DNA of 10,516 bases from Alphaproteobacteria bacterium (GTDB lineage Bacteria; Pseudomonadota; Alphaproteobacteria; Rickettsiales; UBA1997): assembly GCA_016869775.1 (NCBI GenBank), contig VGDJ01000032.1, positions 1-10,516 on the forward strand, written 5' to 3'. This document shows positions 1 through 6,963 of this stretch, piece by piece; position 1 is the stretch's first letter, and every line of letters begins with the position of its first letter. Under the pieces are notes generated by a model. The model did not search any database. It saw only the letters and a program-made list of their open reading frames with translations, and had not been told where the DNA came from. A program made the position numbers and the translations under genes.

Positions 1-801
1 GCAGGCTTGAGAGATTGAATCCATAATTTCAATTTCTCCTAAAAAATCAATTTGTGATTCTTTGGATATTTCTTTGGCTCCGTCGCGACCAAAAATATAT
101 TTTTTATCACCATTAACCTCAAGAAAAGCCATGTTTTGTATTAAACCCAAAATCGGAATATTGAGTTTTTTAAAACAATCAATCGATTTGATTAAATCAA
201 TAACGGCAATACTTTGAGGTGTTGAAACCAAGACCACGCCCGCAATTGGAAATTTTTCAGCCATACTTAAATAGACATCGCCAGTTCCGGGAGGCATATC
301 AACAACCATAACTTCAACTTTTTTGTTATCAAATTGCCAATTTACGCTTCTAATTAATTGATATAAAATTTTAGTTACCATTGGTCCACGCCAAACTCCC
401 GCTTGATTTGAATCAGTTAGATTGGCAATCGACATAATTTTTAAATTATTTTTAGTTAATGGCTGAAATTGATTATCGATAATTTCGGGCTTATCTTTAA
501 TGTCCAAAAGATGAGCAATTGAAGGCCCATAAATATCAGCATCAACCAGAGCAACTGATGAAATTTTTTGCGCTAAAAAAAGTGCTAAATTACAAGCTAA
601 AGTTGATTTTCCAACTCCACCTTTGGCAGACGCAACTAGAATTATTTTTTTAACACCGATGACCTCGGAAGGCTTATTTATAAAATCGGCAAGGGTTTTA
701 GAATCGTTGATTGGCATTGAAAATTTTAATTGAATTTGATATTGTAGAAAATTAATATCGTGTAAGCAAATATCTCCCAAAATTTTAATAAATTCAAACA
801 T
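1..801 (-). CDS. mrp: Mrp/ApbC-type (NBP35 family) P-loop ATPase, iron-sulfur cluster carrier, C-terminus cut by window edge
   Basis: This open frame runs off the left edge; 267 codons are visible. From the ATG at 801-799, a deviant Walker A (KGGVGKST) lies at residues 60-67, LVDADIYGPS at 85-94, WRGPM at 137-141 and VVDMPPGTGD at 166-175. These are signatures of the Mrp/ApbC branch of MinD-like ATPases, which in other bacteria bind and hand Fe-S clusters to apoproteins in the cytosol. The family usually has about 90-100 residues (DUF59/MIP18 domain) before the P-loop. Here only about 58 are present, and residues 9-30 resemble a beta-hairpin remnant of that domain. The segment after QNM (222-240), where many homologues have CPxC, has no cysteine. 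The start is uncertain: ATG 717-715 (residue 29) is an alternative, since promoter-like boxes lie between the two ATGs. Neither ATG has a ribosome binding site. It is divergent from hflK. Confidence 0.9.
   Translation of the reverse strand, partial: MFEFIKILGDICLHDINFLQYQIQLKFSMPINDSKTLADFINKPSEVIGVKKIILVASAKGGVGKSTLACNLALFLAQKISSVALVDADIYGPSIAHLLDIKDKPEIIDNQFQPLTKNNLKIMSIANLTDSNQAGVWRGPMVTKILYQLIRSVNWQFDNKKVEVMVVDMPPGTGDVYLSMAEKFPIAGVVLVSTPQSIAVIDLIKSIDCFKKLNIPILGLIQNMAFLEVNGDKKYIFGRDGAKEISKESQIDFLGEIEIMDSISQAC
730..758 (+). promoter_or_regulatory. Candidate sigma70-type promoter for hflK operon
   Basis: TTGAAT at 730-735 and TAATAT at 753-758 are separated by 17 bp, each matching the sigma70 consensus at 4 of 6 positions. 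Transcription would start near 765, giving a leader of about 44 nt before the hflK ATG. The site lies within the first codons of mrp if mrp starts at 801. Chance matches are frequent in DNA this AT-rich. Confidence 0.3.
741..769 (-). promoter_or_regulatory. Candidate sigma70-type promoter for mrp (supports the downstream ATG)
   Basis: Read on the minus strand, TTGCTT (769-764) and TACAAT (746-741) are 17 bp apart; the -10 box matches the consensus at 5 of 6 positions. Predicted transcription would begin near 734, about 17 nt before the ATG at 717 but downstream of the ATG at 801. If this promoter is real, Mrp starts at residue 29 of the longer frame. It overlaps the hflK candidate promoter back to back. 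Confidence 0.3.
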
Positions 802-808
802 TATTTCG

Positions 809-2062
809 ATGTTCAAGCTAATTCTTAATAACTTCAAAAACTTTTCCAACTCATCTGGCCCATGGGGCGGAGGCCCTTGGGGTGGCAATAACGGCAATCA
901 AGGCAATGGCAATGGTGGAAATTCAAGTAGCGGTAGCAATAATTCATCAAATTCCAACAAAAATAATTCAAAAAATACCAATAATTTTTTTAAAAAAAAT
1001 AACAACTCCTCCAATAACAATAATGATTCAGATGATTTTATTACCAAAATTATCAAACAAGTTTTTAAGTTTTTTAATGATCTATTTGGTCAATCCCAAA
1101 ATCTACCTAAAACACCAAAATCGGGGATCGGGATCGTAATTCTAGTCTTAATTTTAACCTATTTGAGCTTCGGTTTTTATAAAGTTGACCCCGATGAAAA
1201 TGCCGTGACTTTATATTTTGGAAAATTTTATCGCATTTCAGAACCCGGCCTAAATTATCACATTCCATACCCATTTGGACAAGTAATCAAAAAAAGCGTT
1301 ACAACAGTTAATACCGAGGAATTTGGATTTTCATCAACCAAAAAATCATCCAACAATATTGGTCAACGAAATTTTAACGCTGAAAGTTTGATGCTCACGG
1401 GCGACGAAAATATCGTCGATATTCAATTTCAGGTTCAATGGCAAGTAGCTAATATCAAAGATTTTGTTTTTAATATTGCCGAACCAAATCAATCAATTCG
1501 TAAATCTTCCGAAAGTGCGATGCGCGAAATTATTGCCCGTACGCCTATCGCTCAAGCTCTATCTGATGGAAAAATGCAAATCGAACAAGACGCTAAAAAC
1601 CTTTTGCAAGAAATTTTAGATTCCTACAGCGCCGGAGTTAGGATAGTTTTAGTTCAACTTCGCCGAGTTGACCCACCTGAACAAGTGATAGATGCATTTC
1701 GAGATGTTCAAACCGCTAAAGCTGACAAAGAAAAAGAAATTAACCAAGCGCAAGCTTTTGCTAATGACATAATTCCAAGATCCAGAGGAACTGCCTCTCA
1801 ACTTAAAGAAGAAGCTGAAGCATATTCAAAACAAGTGGTCGCAAACGCCCAAGGTGAGGCATCTAGATTTTTGGCAGTATATAACGAATACATTAAGGCA
1901 AAAGAAGTAACAAAGCGCCGAATTTATCTAGAAACTATGGAAAAAATATACGGCGAGGCTGACAAAATATACATTGACAAAAGCGCTAGTTCCGGAGCCA
2001 TAACTCCATACTTTCCTCTAAACGACATCAACAAAACCAACAAACCACTTAATTCAAATTAA
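809..2062 (+). CDS. hflK: HflK, SPFH/band-7 membrane protein, FtsH protease modulator
   Basis: The 417-residue protein forms, with HflC, the membrane complex that surrounds and modulates the FtsH AAA protease. Visible parts: an N-terminal stretch with GPWGGGPWGG at 17-26, the usual HflK opening; an Asn/Gly/Ser-rich low-complexity linker to about residue 73; one transmembrane helix at about 106-123; YKVDPDENAVTLYFGKF at 124-140 opening the SPFH domain (LYFGKF then EPGLNYHIPYP); and the HflK signature RRVDPPEQVIDAFRDVQTAK at 285-304, followed by a charged helical region to about 385. The start is the only ATG that keeps the GPWGG motif; the next in-frame Met is residue 195. No Shine-Dalgarno precedes it. 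About 12 residues before GPWGG (MFKLILNNFKNF) look like an extra amphipathic extension. hflC follows after 2 nt. Confidence 0.96.
   Translation: MFKLILNNFKNFSNSSGPWGGGPWGGNNGNQGNGNGGNSSSGSNNSSNSNKNNSKNTNNFFKKNNNSSNNNNDSDDFITKIIKQVFKFFNDLFGQSQNLPKTPKSGIGIVILVLILTYLSFGFYKVDPDENAVTLYFGKFYRISEPGLNYHIPYPFGQVIKKSVTTVNTEEFGFSSTKKSSNNIGQRNFNAESLMLTGDENIVDIQFQVQWQVANIKDFVFNIAEPNQSIRKSSESAMREIIARTPIAQALSDGKMQIEQDAKNLLQEILDSYSAGVRIVLVQLRRVDPPEQVIDAFRDVQTAKADKEKEINQAQAFANDIIPRSRGTASQLKEEAEAYSKQVVANAQGEASRFLAVYNEYIKAKEVTKRRIYLETMEKIYGEADKIYIDKSASSGAITPYFPLNDINKTNKPLNSN
851..1027 (+). other. Asn/Gly/Ser-rich low-complexity segment inside hflK
   Basis: Codons 15-73 of hflK encode almost only Gly, Asn, Ser and Lys. 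The segment starts Gly-rich with short GGCAAT-type DNA repeats near 885-915, then becomes Asn/Ser/Lys-rich. It is the cytoplasmic N-terminal tail before the membrane helix. Gly-rich HflK tails are common; the strong Asn bias probably reflects AT pressure (AAT/AAC codons). Its length may vary between strains through repeat slippage, which is inference. Confidence 0.7.
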
Positions 2063-2064
2063 AT

Positions 2065-2928
2065 ATGAAAAAATCAATCAAAAAGTTGTTAATTGTTTCC
2101 ACTCTTGCAATTATAACTTTTCAAAGCTCATTTTTTACTGTTGATCAAAGACAACAAGTTTTAATTCTCCAATTTGGTGAACCAATCAGAGTTATCAATA
2201 CACCGGGAATTAAATTCAAAATGCCATTCATACAAAATGCAATTTACTTTGAAAAACGCATAATCGATTTATCGCTTCCTGAACAAGAAGTTATAGCTTC
2301 CGACCAAAAACGCCTAATTATAAATGCCTTCACCAAATTCCAAATCGTTGATCCGTTAAAATTTTACACTACCGTTGGTGGTTCTAACGGCTTATCTAAC
2401 AAGCTTTCTGGAATCCTCGATTCAAGCCTACGTCAAGTCATCGGCGAAGTAACTCTCAATGAACTTCTTACCGAAAATCGTGGCACTATAATGCGTAAAA
2501 TTAAAGATGCAGTTGGCTTATCCTCTGAGATTTTTGGCATCAAAATTATCGATGTTAGAATAATGCGTGCCGATCTCCCAAAAGAAAACTCTGATGCAAT
2601 TTATGCTAGAATGCAAACCGAGCGCGAAAAAGAAGCGCGCGAAATCCGCGCCAAAGGTGCCGAAGAAGCTGATAAAATAAGAGCCGAAGCCAATAAGCAA
2701 AAAACAATTATTTTAGCCGAAGCTAAAAAAACTTCTGATATTACTCGTGGTAATGGTGAAAAAGAAGCCAACAAAATATACGCCTCTTCATTCGGCAAAG
2801 ATCCTGATTTCGCTGATTTTTATCGATCAATGATTGCCTACAAAATCGCACTCAGTAACGACAAAACCAAAATGATCATTTCTCCAGATAGCAACTTCTT
2901 CAAGTATTTTAGCAACTCCAAAAAATAA
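2065..2928 (+). CDS. hflC: HflC, SPFH/band-7 membrane protein, FtsH modulator partner of HflK
   Basis: The 287-residue partner of HflK in the FtsH-HflKC complex has its bulk on the periplasmic side. A single N-terminal membrane anchor spans about residues 7-24, followed by FFTVDQRQQVLILQFGEP at 23-40, the typical SPFH opening. The C-terminal half carries a strongly conserved HflC helix: YARMQTEREKEAREIRAKG at 180-198, then EEADKIRAEANKQ (200-212) and GNGEKEANKIYASSFGKDPDF (229-249), with FYRSMIAYK at 252-260. Length is normal for the family. The ATG lies 2 nt after the hflK stop with no Shine-Dalgarno, so expression probably depends on cotranscription and coupling with hflK. degP follows after 5 nt. 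Confidence 0.96.
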   Translation: MKKSIKKLLIVSTLAIITFQSSFFTVDQRQQVLILQFGEPIRVINTPGIKFKMPFIQNAIYFEKRIIDLSLPEQEVIASDQKRLIINAFTKFQIVDPLKFYTTVGGSNGLSNKLSGILDSSLRQVIGEVTLNELLTENRGTIMRKIKDAVGLSSEIFGIKIIDVRIMRADLPKENSDAIYARMQTEREKEAREIRAKGAEEADKIRAEANKQKTIILAEAKKTSDITRGNGEKEANKIYASSFGKDPDFADFYRSMIAYKIALSNDKTKMIISPDSNFFKYFSNSKK

Positions 2929-2933
2929 TTTCC

Positions 2934-4349
2934 ATGACCCACAAATTTTCTAAAATTTTTTTATTTATTTTGTGCGCAATTTGTTTAAGTCATAATTCAT
3001 TTTCTCAACCCAACATTGTTCCATCGAAATCTCAATTAATTCCGAGTTTTGCCGACACAATCGAAGATTTATTACCAACGGTGGTAAATATTTCAACATC
3101 TCTAGAATATAACATTAACGACGAGGATAGCACTAATAATTCTCGATCATTTCTTGATGAGCGAACTAATCGTGAACCAGATTCACGCCGAAAAATAACT
3201 TCAATTGGATCTGGTTTTATAATTTCTCCAGATGGATATATAGTTACAAATGGACATGTAATTGAAGATTCGATTGATATAAATATTAATTTACATGATG
3301 GGTCAAAATATAAAGCTAAGCTGGTTGGAGTTGATAAAAAAACTGATTTGGCGTTGCTAAAAATTAATTCACCAAAAGAACTAAAATTTGCAAAATTTGG
3401 TGATTCAAATAAATCAAGAATTGGCGATTGGGCAATAGTAATAGGCAATCCATATGGCCTAGGAGGCTCGGTTTCGATTGGCATTATTTCAGCTCGAGGT
3501 CGTGACATTAATACAGGTCAACTTGATGAATACCTCCAAACTGATGCAGCAATCAATAAGGGTAATTCGGGAGGGCCATTATTTAACTCCAAAGGTGAAG
3601 TCGTTGGAATCAATTCAGCAATTTTTTCTCCTTCGGGAGGAAGTGTTGGCATTGGATTTGCAACTCCATCCAATAATGCCCTTCAGGTTATTAATCAAAT
3701 ACGCGAGGTTGGCGAAGTTTATCGAGGTTGGATTGGCGTCTCTGTTCAAGATTTGACTGATGAACTTGCTGACTCGTTAAAACTAGACAAAATACACGGA
3801 GCTTTTGTAAGCGATGTTGTTGTCAATGGGCCAGCCAATAAGGCCGGAATTTTACCAACCGATGTCATAACTCGTTTTGATGATCAAGAAATTGACGATA
3901 TGAAATCTCTACCCAAAATTGTAAATCGCACACCCATCAATAAGATTGTTAAGGTACAAGTTTGGCGCCATGGCAAAACCAAGACATTAAATTTAATAGT
4001 TGAAAAATCTCGCGATGACGAAAATAAAATTGATTCCAAAAAGTTTGAATCCAAAATTCTCGATAAAAAACCTCAACCAAGATTATTAAATATTCTTGGT
4101 ATTAGCTTAGCTGAATACAAAAATAATGGAGTGGAAGGTTTAATTGTAAATGAAGTAATGACTAAGTCTGAAGCGCTTGAAAAAGGTATTATAGTGGGAG
4201 ATATAATTTTATCCGTTAACCAAAATAACATTAATTCACTTGAAAATTTTAAAGAAATTATTCGCGACCAAGCTCAGAAAAATAAAAAAGTATTTCTATT
4301 CTTAAAACGCAATAACAATAACTTCGCAGTTGTTTTGAACATTAAATAA
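2934..4349 (+). CDS. degP: DegP/HtrA (Do family) periplasmic serine protease/chaperone
   Basis: This 471-residue protein starts with a signal peptide: basic MTHKFSK, then a hydrophobic core at 8-19, with likely cleavage near SFS-Q at 24/25. The trypsin-like domain contains the catalytic triad His108 (TNGHVI), Asp138 (KTDLALL) and Ser212 (GNSGGPLFN), with IGSGFIISPDGYIVTN at 91-106. Two PDZ domains follow: PDZ1 about 258-358 (GWIGVSVQDL, AGILPTDVI) and PDZ2 about 385-470 (LGISL, EKGIIVGDIILSVN). This is the layout of DegP/DegQ/MucD, which degrade or refold damaged envelope proteins. The loop at about 59-88 is variable and charged, at the position of the DegP LA loop. Downstream placement after hflKC is recurrent in alphaproteobacteria and fits membrane quality control. 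Whether it is closer to DegP, DegQ or MucD cannot be settled here. Confidence 0.95.
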   Translation: MTHKFSKIFLFILCAICLSHNSFSQPNIVPSKSQLIPSFADTIEDLLPTVVNISTSLEYNINDEDSTNNSRSFLDERTNREPDSRRKITSIGSGFIISPDGYIVTNGHVIEDSIDININLHDGSKYKAKLVGVDKKTDLALLKINSPKELKFAKFGDSNKSRIGDWAIVIGNPYGLGGSVSIGIISARGRDINTGQLDEYLQTDAAINKGNSGGPLFNSKGEVVGINSAIFSPSGGSVGIGFATPSNNALQVINQIREVGEVYRGWIGVSVQDLTDELADSLKLDKIHGAFVSDVVVNGPANKAGILPTDVITRFDDQEIDDMKSLPKIVNRTPINKIVKVQVWRHGKTKTLNLIVEKSRDDENKIDSKKFESKILDKKPQPRLLNILGISLAEYKNNGVEGLIVNEVMTKSEALEKGIIVGDIILSVNQNNINSLENFKEIIRDQAQKNKKVFLFLKRNNNNFAVVLNIK

Positions 4350-4363
4350 TTTACTCAAAATTA

Positions 4364-5266
4364 ATGTTTTTACAAACTCAATGTCCAGCCAAGCTCAACT
4401 TATTCCTTAAAATTAATAACCTCAGAGAAGATGGTTTTCACGAACTTCAATCGATTTTTATAAAAATAAATTTATATGACGAATTAAAAGTTGAAAAACA
4501 TCATCAATTTGAACTCGTGATTAATGGAGAATTTTCAAAAAATCTAAATGACAACAATATTATCCATAAAATTTTTACCTATTTTAGTCAAAAATTTAAC
4601 CTTCAATCAGCAGTAAAAGTCTCTTTAACAAAAAATATTCCGGTTGGCTCTGGACTTGGGGGCGGATCATCGGATGGGGCATATTTTATAAAAATTTTAA
4701 ATAAAATTTTTAACTTAAATTTATCAAAAACTACTATGCAAAAAATCTCGGCCATTTTTGGGTCGGATTTGCCGTTTTTTTTTGAAGAAAAAATATGCTT
4801 AGTCGAAGGACGCGGTGAAATAATTAATCCAATTGAGAATTTTAAAAATCACCAATCAAATTTCATCATTGATAATTTAAATAAATATAAAAACTTATTA
4901 ATTTTTCCTCGAATTCAACTCTCAACCAATGAAGTTTTTACAGTTTTTAAAAATCAAATTAATCAATCCAATCAACAATATTTGCCAAAAAAAAATAGTA
5001 ATTATTTTTTAAAAAATAGCTTTATTGATTTAATTATAAATAATCATAACGACCTAGAAAAAAGTGCTTTTTACATCAATCAAGAATTACAAATTTTAAA
5101 ACAAAATCTTGAAAAATTCTCACCCCTTTGCACAAAAATGACTGGAAGCGGAAGTGCATTTTTTGCAATATTTTCTGATGTTCAAAATTATAAGAAATGC
5201 CTTGATTTTTTTTATGAAAACCACCCAAATTTTTTTCTCAAAAAAGATATTAAATTTGTTTTATAG
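4364..5266 (+). CDS. ispE: IspE, 4-diphosphocytidyl-2-C-methyl-D-erythritol kinase
   Basis: IspE phosphorylates CDP-methylerythritol with ATP in the non-mevalonate (MEP) isoprenoid pathway in the cytosol. The 300-residue protein shows the three GHMP-kinase motifs: AKLNLFLKI at 9-17 with Lys10; the ATP-binding Gly/Ser loop PVGSGLGGGSSDGAYF at 93-108; and the C-terminal TKMTGSGSAFFAIF at 257-270. GSDLPFF at 133-139 supplies the likely catalytic Asp135. The length is close to that of typical family members, and the middle part (about 155-255) is divergent and very rich in Asn, Lys and Ile. It lies 14 nt after degP and is probably the last gene of the hflK operon, although the link is not functional. 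No Shine-Dalgarno is present. It appears even more AT-rich than hflK or purD. Confidence 0.95.
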   Translation: MFLQTQCPAKLNLFLKINNLREDGFHELQSIFIKINLYDELKVEKHHQFELVINGEFSKNLNDNNIIHKIFTYFSQKFNLQSAVKVSLTKNIPVGSGLGGGSSDGAYFIKILNKIFNLNLSKTTMQKISAIFGSDLPFFFEEKICLVEGRGEIINPIENFKNHQSNFIIDNLNKYKNLLIFPRIQLSTNEVFTVFKNQINQSNQQYLPKKNSNYFLKNSFIDLIINNHNDLEKSAFYINQELQILKQNLEKFSPLCTKMTGSGSAFFAIFSDVQNYKKCLDFFYENHPNFFLKKDIKFVL

Positions 5267-5358
5267 TTTTTAAAAAATTCTTGTTGTTAAAAACCTGTAA
5301 CTAAAGCTAAATCTTTTAATATTTTTACAAATTTTTATAAAACCTTTTTAAAATTGTT

Positions 5359-6378
5359 TTATTTAAATAATTCAAGTGCGCCGTAGCTAATAATTCCGGT
5401 TGCTCCCGCCCTTTTAATGCAAAACAAACTCTCGAGGTAAAGGTCTTTAAAATCTATCTGAGTATGTTTTGATAAAAGTTTGAGCATGGCATATTCACCA
5501 CTCACTTGATAAGCAAAAATCGGCACAACAAAATTTTGTGAAGCTTCAGAAACAATATCTAAATATGTCATTGCCGGCTTAACAATAATGCTATCGGCTC
5601 CTTCAGATATATCTAAAGCTATCTCACGCAATGCTTCATTTTTATTGCGATAATCCATTTGATAATTCTTTTTATCGCTAAATTTTTTGCTATGAGGATT
5701 TTGGCTATTTAAATTTTTATCCGAACCAACAGCTTGTCGAAATGGACCATAAAAGTTTGAGGCATATTTTGCTGAATAAGCCATTATAGAAACTTTATCA
5801 AATCCTTCTTTATCGAGGCATTGACGAATTAGTTTAACTCTTCCATCCATCATATCTGATGGCGCAATAATATCGCATCCCGCTTGCGCCTGAATTAAAG
5901 ATTGTTCACACAGAATTCCGATAGTTTCATCGTTTTTAACCAAATAATTTTCATCGATAATACCATCATGACCATGCGAAGTATATGGATCAAGCGCAAC
6001 ATCAGCCATAATTAAAATCTCGGGAACAGCGTTTTTAATTTCTTGAATAGCCCTACACATCAAGTTATCAGAATTAATCGCTTCTTTAGCTTGCGTATTT
6101 TTACGATTTTGTTCAACAACACAAAACAGTGAAATAGCCTTGATTCCAAGGCTCCATGCTTCTTTGATTTTAATAATAGCCCTATCAATTGTAAAACGAT
6201 AAACATCGGGCAATGAATCAATTGTTTCGATTGAATTTTTGCCCTCAATTATAAAAATTGGTAAAATTAAATGATGCGGTAGAATAGAATTTTCGGCAAT
6301 TAAATCGCGCATCGCTGGTCTATATCTGCCCCTTCTAAGACGTGAATTTGGAAATGATTCATTACAAAAAATTTGCAT
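5359..6378 (-). CDS. hemB: HemB, delta-aminolevulinic acid dehydratase (porphobilinogen synthase), Asp-type metal site
   Basis: HemB condenses two 5-aminolevulinate molecules into porphobilinogen in haem synthesis. The 339-residue protein carries both active-site lysines: Lys204 in MAYSAKYASNFYGPFR and the Schiff-base Lys267 in SIIVKPAM. The N-terminal RLRRGRYRPAMRDLI (13-27) is typical. The metal region DVALDPYTSHGHDG at 127-140 has Ala129, Asp131 and Asp139 where the zinc enzymes have three cysteines. It therefore belongs to the Mg-dependent, Pseudomonas/alphaproteobacterial type. Between the two lysines, residues about 221-238 hold roughly eight more residues than I expect for the family, in the loop before YQMDYRN. 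It is convergent with ispE and divergent from the DUF721 gene. A promoter-like pair lies upstream at 6415-6443. No Shine-Dalgarno is seen. Confidence 0.96.
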   Translation of the reverse strand: MQIFCNESFPNSRLRRGRYRPAMRDLIAENSILPHHLILPIFIIEGKNSIETIDSLPDVYRFTIDRAIIKIKEAWSLGIKAISLFCVVEQNRKNTQAKEAINSDNLMCRAIQEIKNAVPEILIMADVALDPYTSHGHDGIIDENYLVKNDETIGILCEQSLIQAQAGCDIIAPSDMMDGRVKLIRQCLDKEGFDKVSIMAYSAKYASNFYGPFRQAVGSDKNLNSQNPHSKKFSDKKNYQMDYRNKNEALREIALDISEGADSIIVKPAMTYLDIVSEASQNFVVPIFAYQVSGEYAMLKLLSKHTQIDFKDLYLESLFCIKRAGATGIISYGALELFK

Positions 6379-6414
6379 AAATAAATTTTAATTTAATAAT
6401 TTATGTTGGTTAAA

Positions 6415-6443
6415 AATATATTCTACAAAACTTACTTTGACAA
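6415..6443 (-). promoter_or_regulatory. Candidate sigma70-type promoter for hemB
   Basis: On the minus strand, TTGTCA (6443-6438) and TATATT (6420-6415) are separated by 17 bp, matching the consensus at 5 of 6 and 4-5 of 6 positions. The predicted start near 6408 would give a leader of about 30 nt. It lies in the 68-nt gap between hemB and the divergent DUF721 gene. I could not find an equally good pair reading toward the DUF721 gene. Confidence 0.45.
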
Positions 6444-6446
6444 TCA

Positions 6447-6938
6447 ATGAAATCAAAATCATATCCCAAAAAAACTAACAAAAGATATGGCCTCCAAACC
6501 ATTGATGAAAAAGTTTCAAATCTTCTTTCTCCAATTTTTGACGGCTCCAAAAAAGAGTTTATAATCATCAACAATTTAGTTAAAAACTGGCCTCAAATTA
6601 TAGGTGAAAAATATGCCAAATTTTGTTCTCCAAAAATGGTAAATTTTGATAAAAAACACCAAAATATAAGATTAACCATTGCAGTTTTTAATTCTGCGAC
6701 AGGCTTTTTTATCGAAAACAATTCCGAGATTATTATCGAACGAATTGCTACAAAATACGGCTTTAAATCAATTAATAAAATTATTATTAAACAAGAGCCA
6801 AAAGAAATTGATCTTGATTTAAGTTCAAAAAAACTTCCTAAAGAATTAAATTATAAAATTGATAAAAAGCTCGAAAACATTGAAAACAAAGAGCTTTCAG
6901 CAACTTTAAAAAAGCTTGCAGAAGAGATTTATAAATAG
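6447..6938 (+). CDS. DUF721 family protein (DciA-like)
   Basis: This small basic protein of 163 residues fits DUF721. The family includes DciA, which assists loading of the replicative helicase DnaB in bacteria lacking DnaC/DnaI. Features: a basic N-terminus (MKSKSYPKKTNKR); VSNLLSPIFDGSKKEF at 23-38; the family hallmark LVKNWPQIIGEKYAKFCSPKM at 44-64 (W48, G53, P62); a beta-strand pair with IRLTIAVFNSATGFFIENN at 74-92; and a helix-strand part ending IIIKQEP at 112-118. The tail (119-163) is charged and ends in LKKLAEEIYK, like the short C-terminal helix of alphaproteobacterial members. The match is by motif pattern only, so a DciA function is inference. It is divergent from hemB with a 68-nt gap and convergent with lipA, 25 nt away. 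No Shine-Dalgarno is seen. Confidence 0.8.
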   Translation: MKSKSYPKKTNKRYGLQTIDEKVSNLLSPIFDGSKKEFIIINNLVKNWPQIIGEKYAKFCSPKMVNFDKKHQNIRLTIAVFNSATGFFIENNSEIIIERIATKYGFKSINKIIIKQEPKEIDLDLSSKKLPKELNYKIDKKLENIENKELSATLKKLAEEIYK

Positions 6939-6963
6939 ATTTACATTTCTTTAATTTAGAAAT

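Noticed and set aside
882..1139. Overlapping plus-frame ORF in the hflK low-complexity region
   Set aside because: The Ile/Met/Thr-rich product is what a frameshifted Asn/Gly/Ser repeat gives; there is no start signal.
3032..3508. Minus-strand open frame of 158 codons inside degP
   Set aside because: It lies antisense to the catalytic domain of degP, whose motifs are all in the plus frame. The frame has no recognisable domain or start signal and is a shadow.
5267..5358. The 92-nt convergent gap after ispE, checked for a terminator, small RNA or small gene
   Set aside because: It is A/T-rich with T-runs but no stable stem longer than about 4-5 bp and no plausible ORF; nothing supportable.
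6945..6963. Possible terminator hairpin (ATTTCT / AGAAAT, 7-nt loop) between the DUF721 gene and lipA
   Set aside because: The 6-bp stem has only one G-C pair and no clear U-tract. Similar short A/T inverted repeats are expected by chance here.
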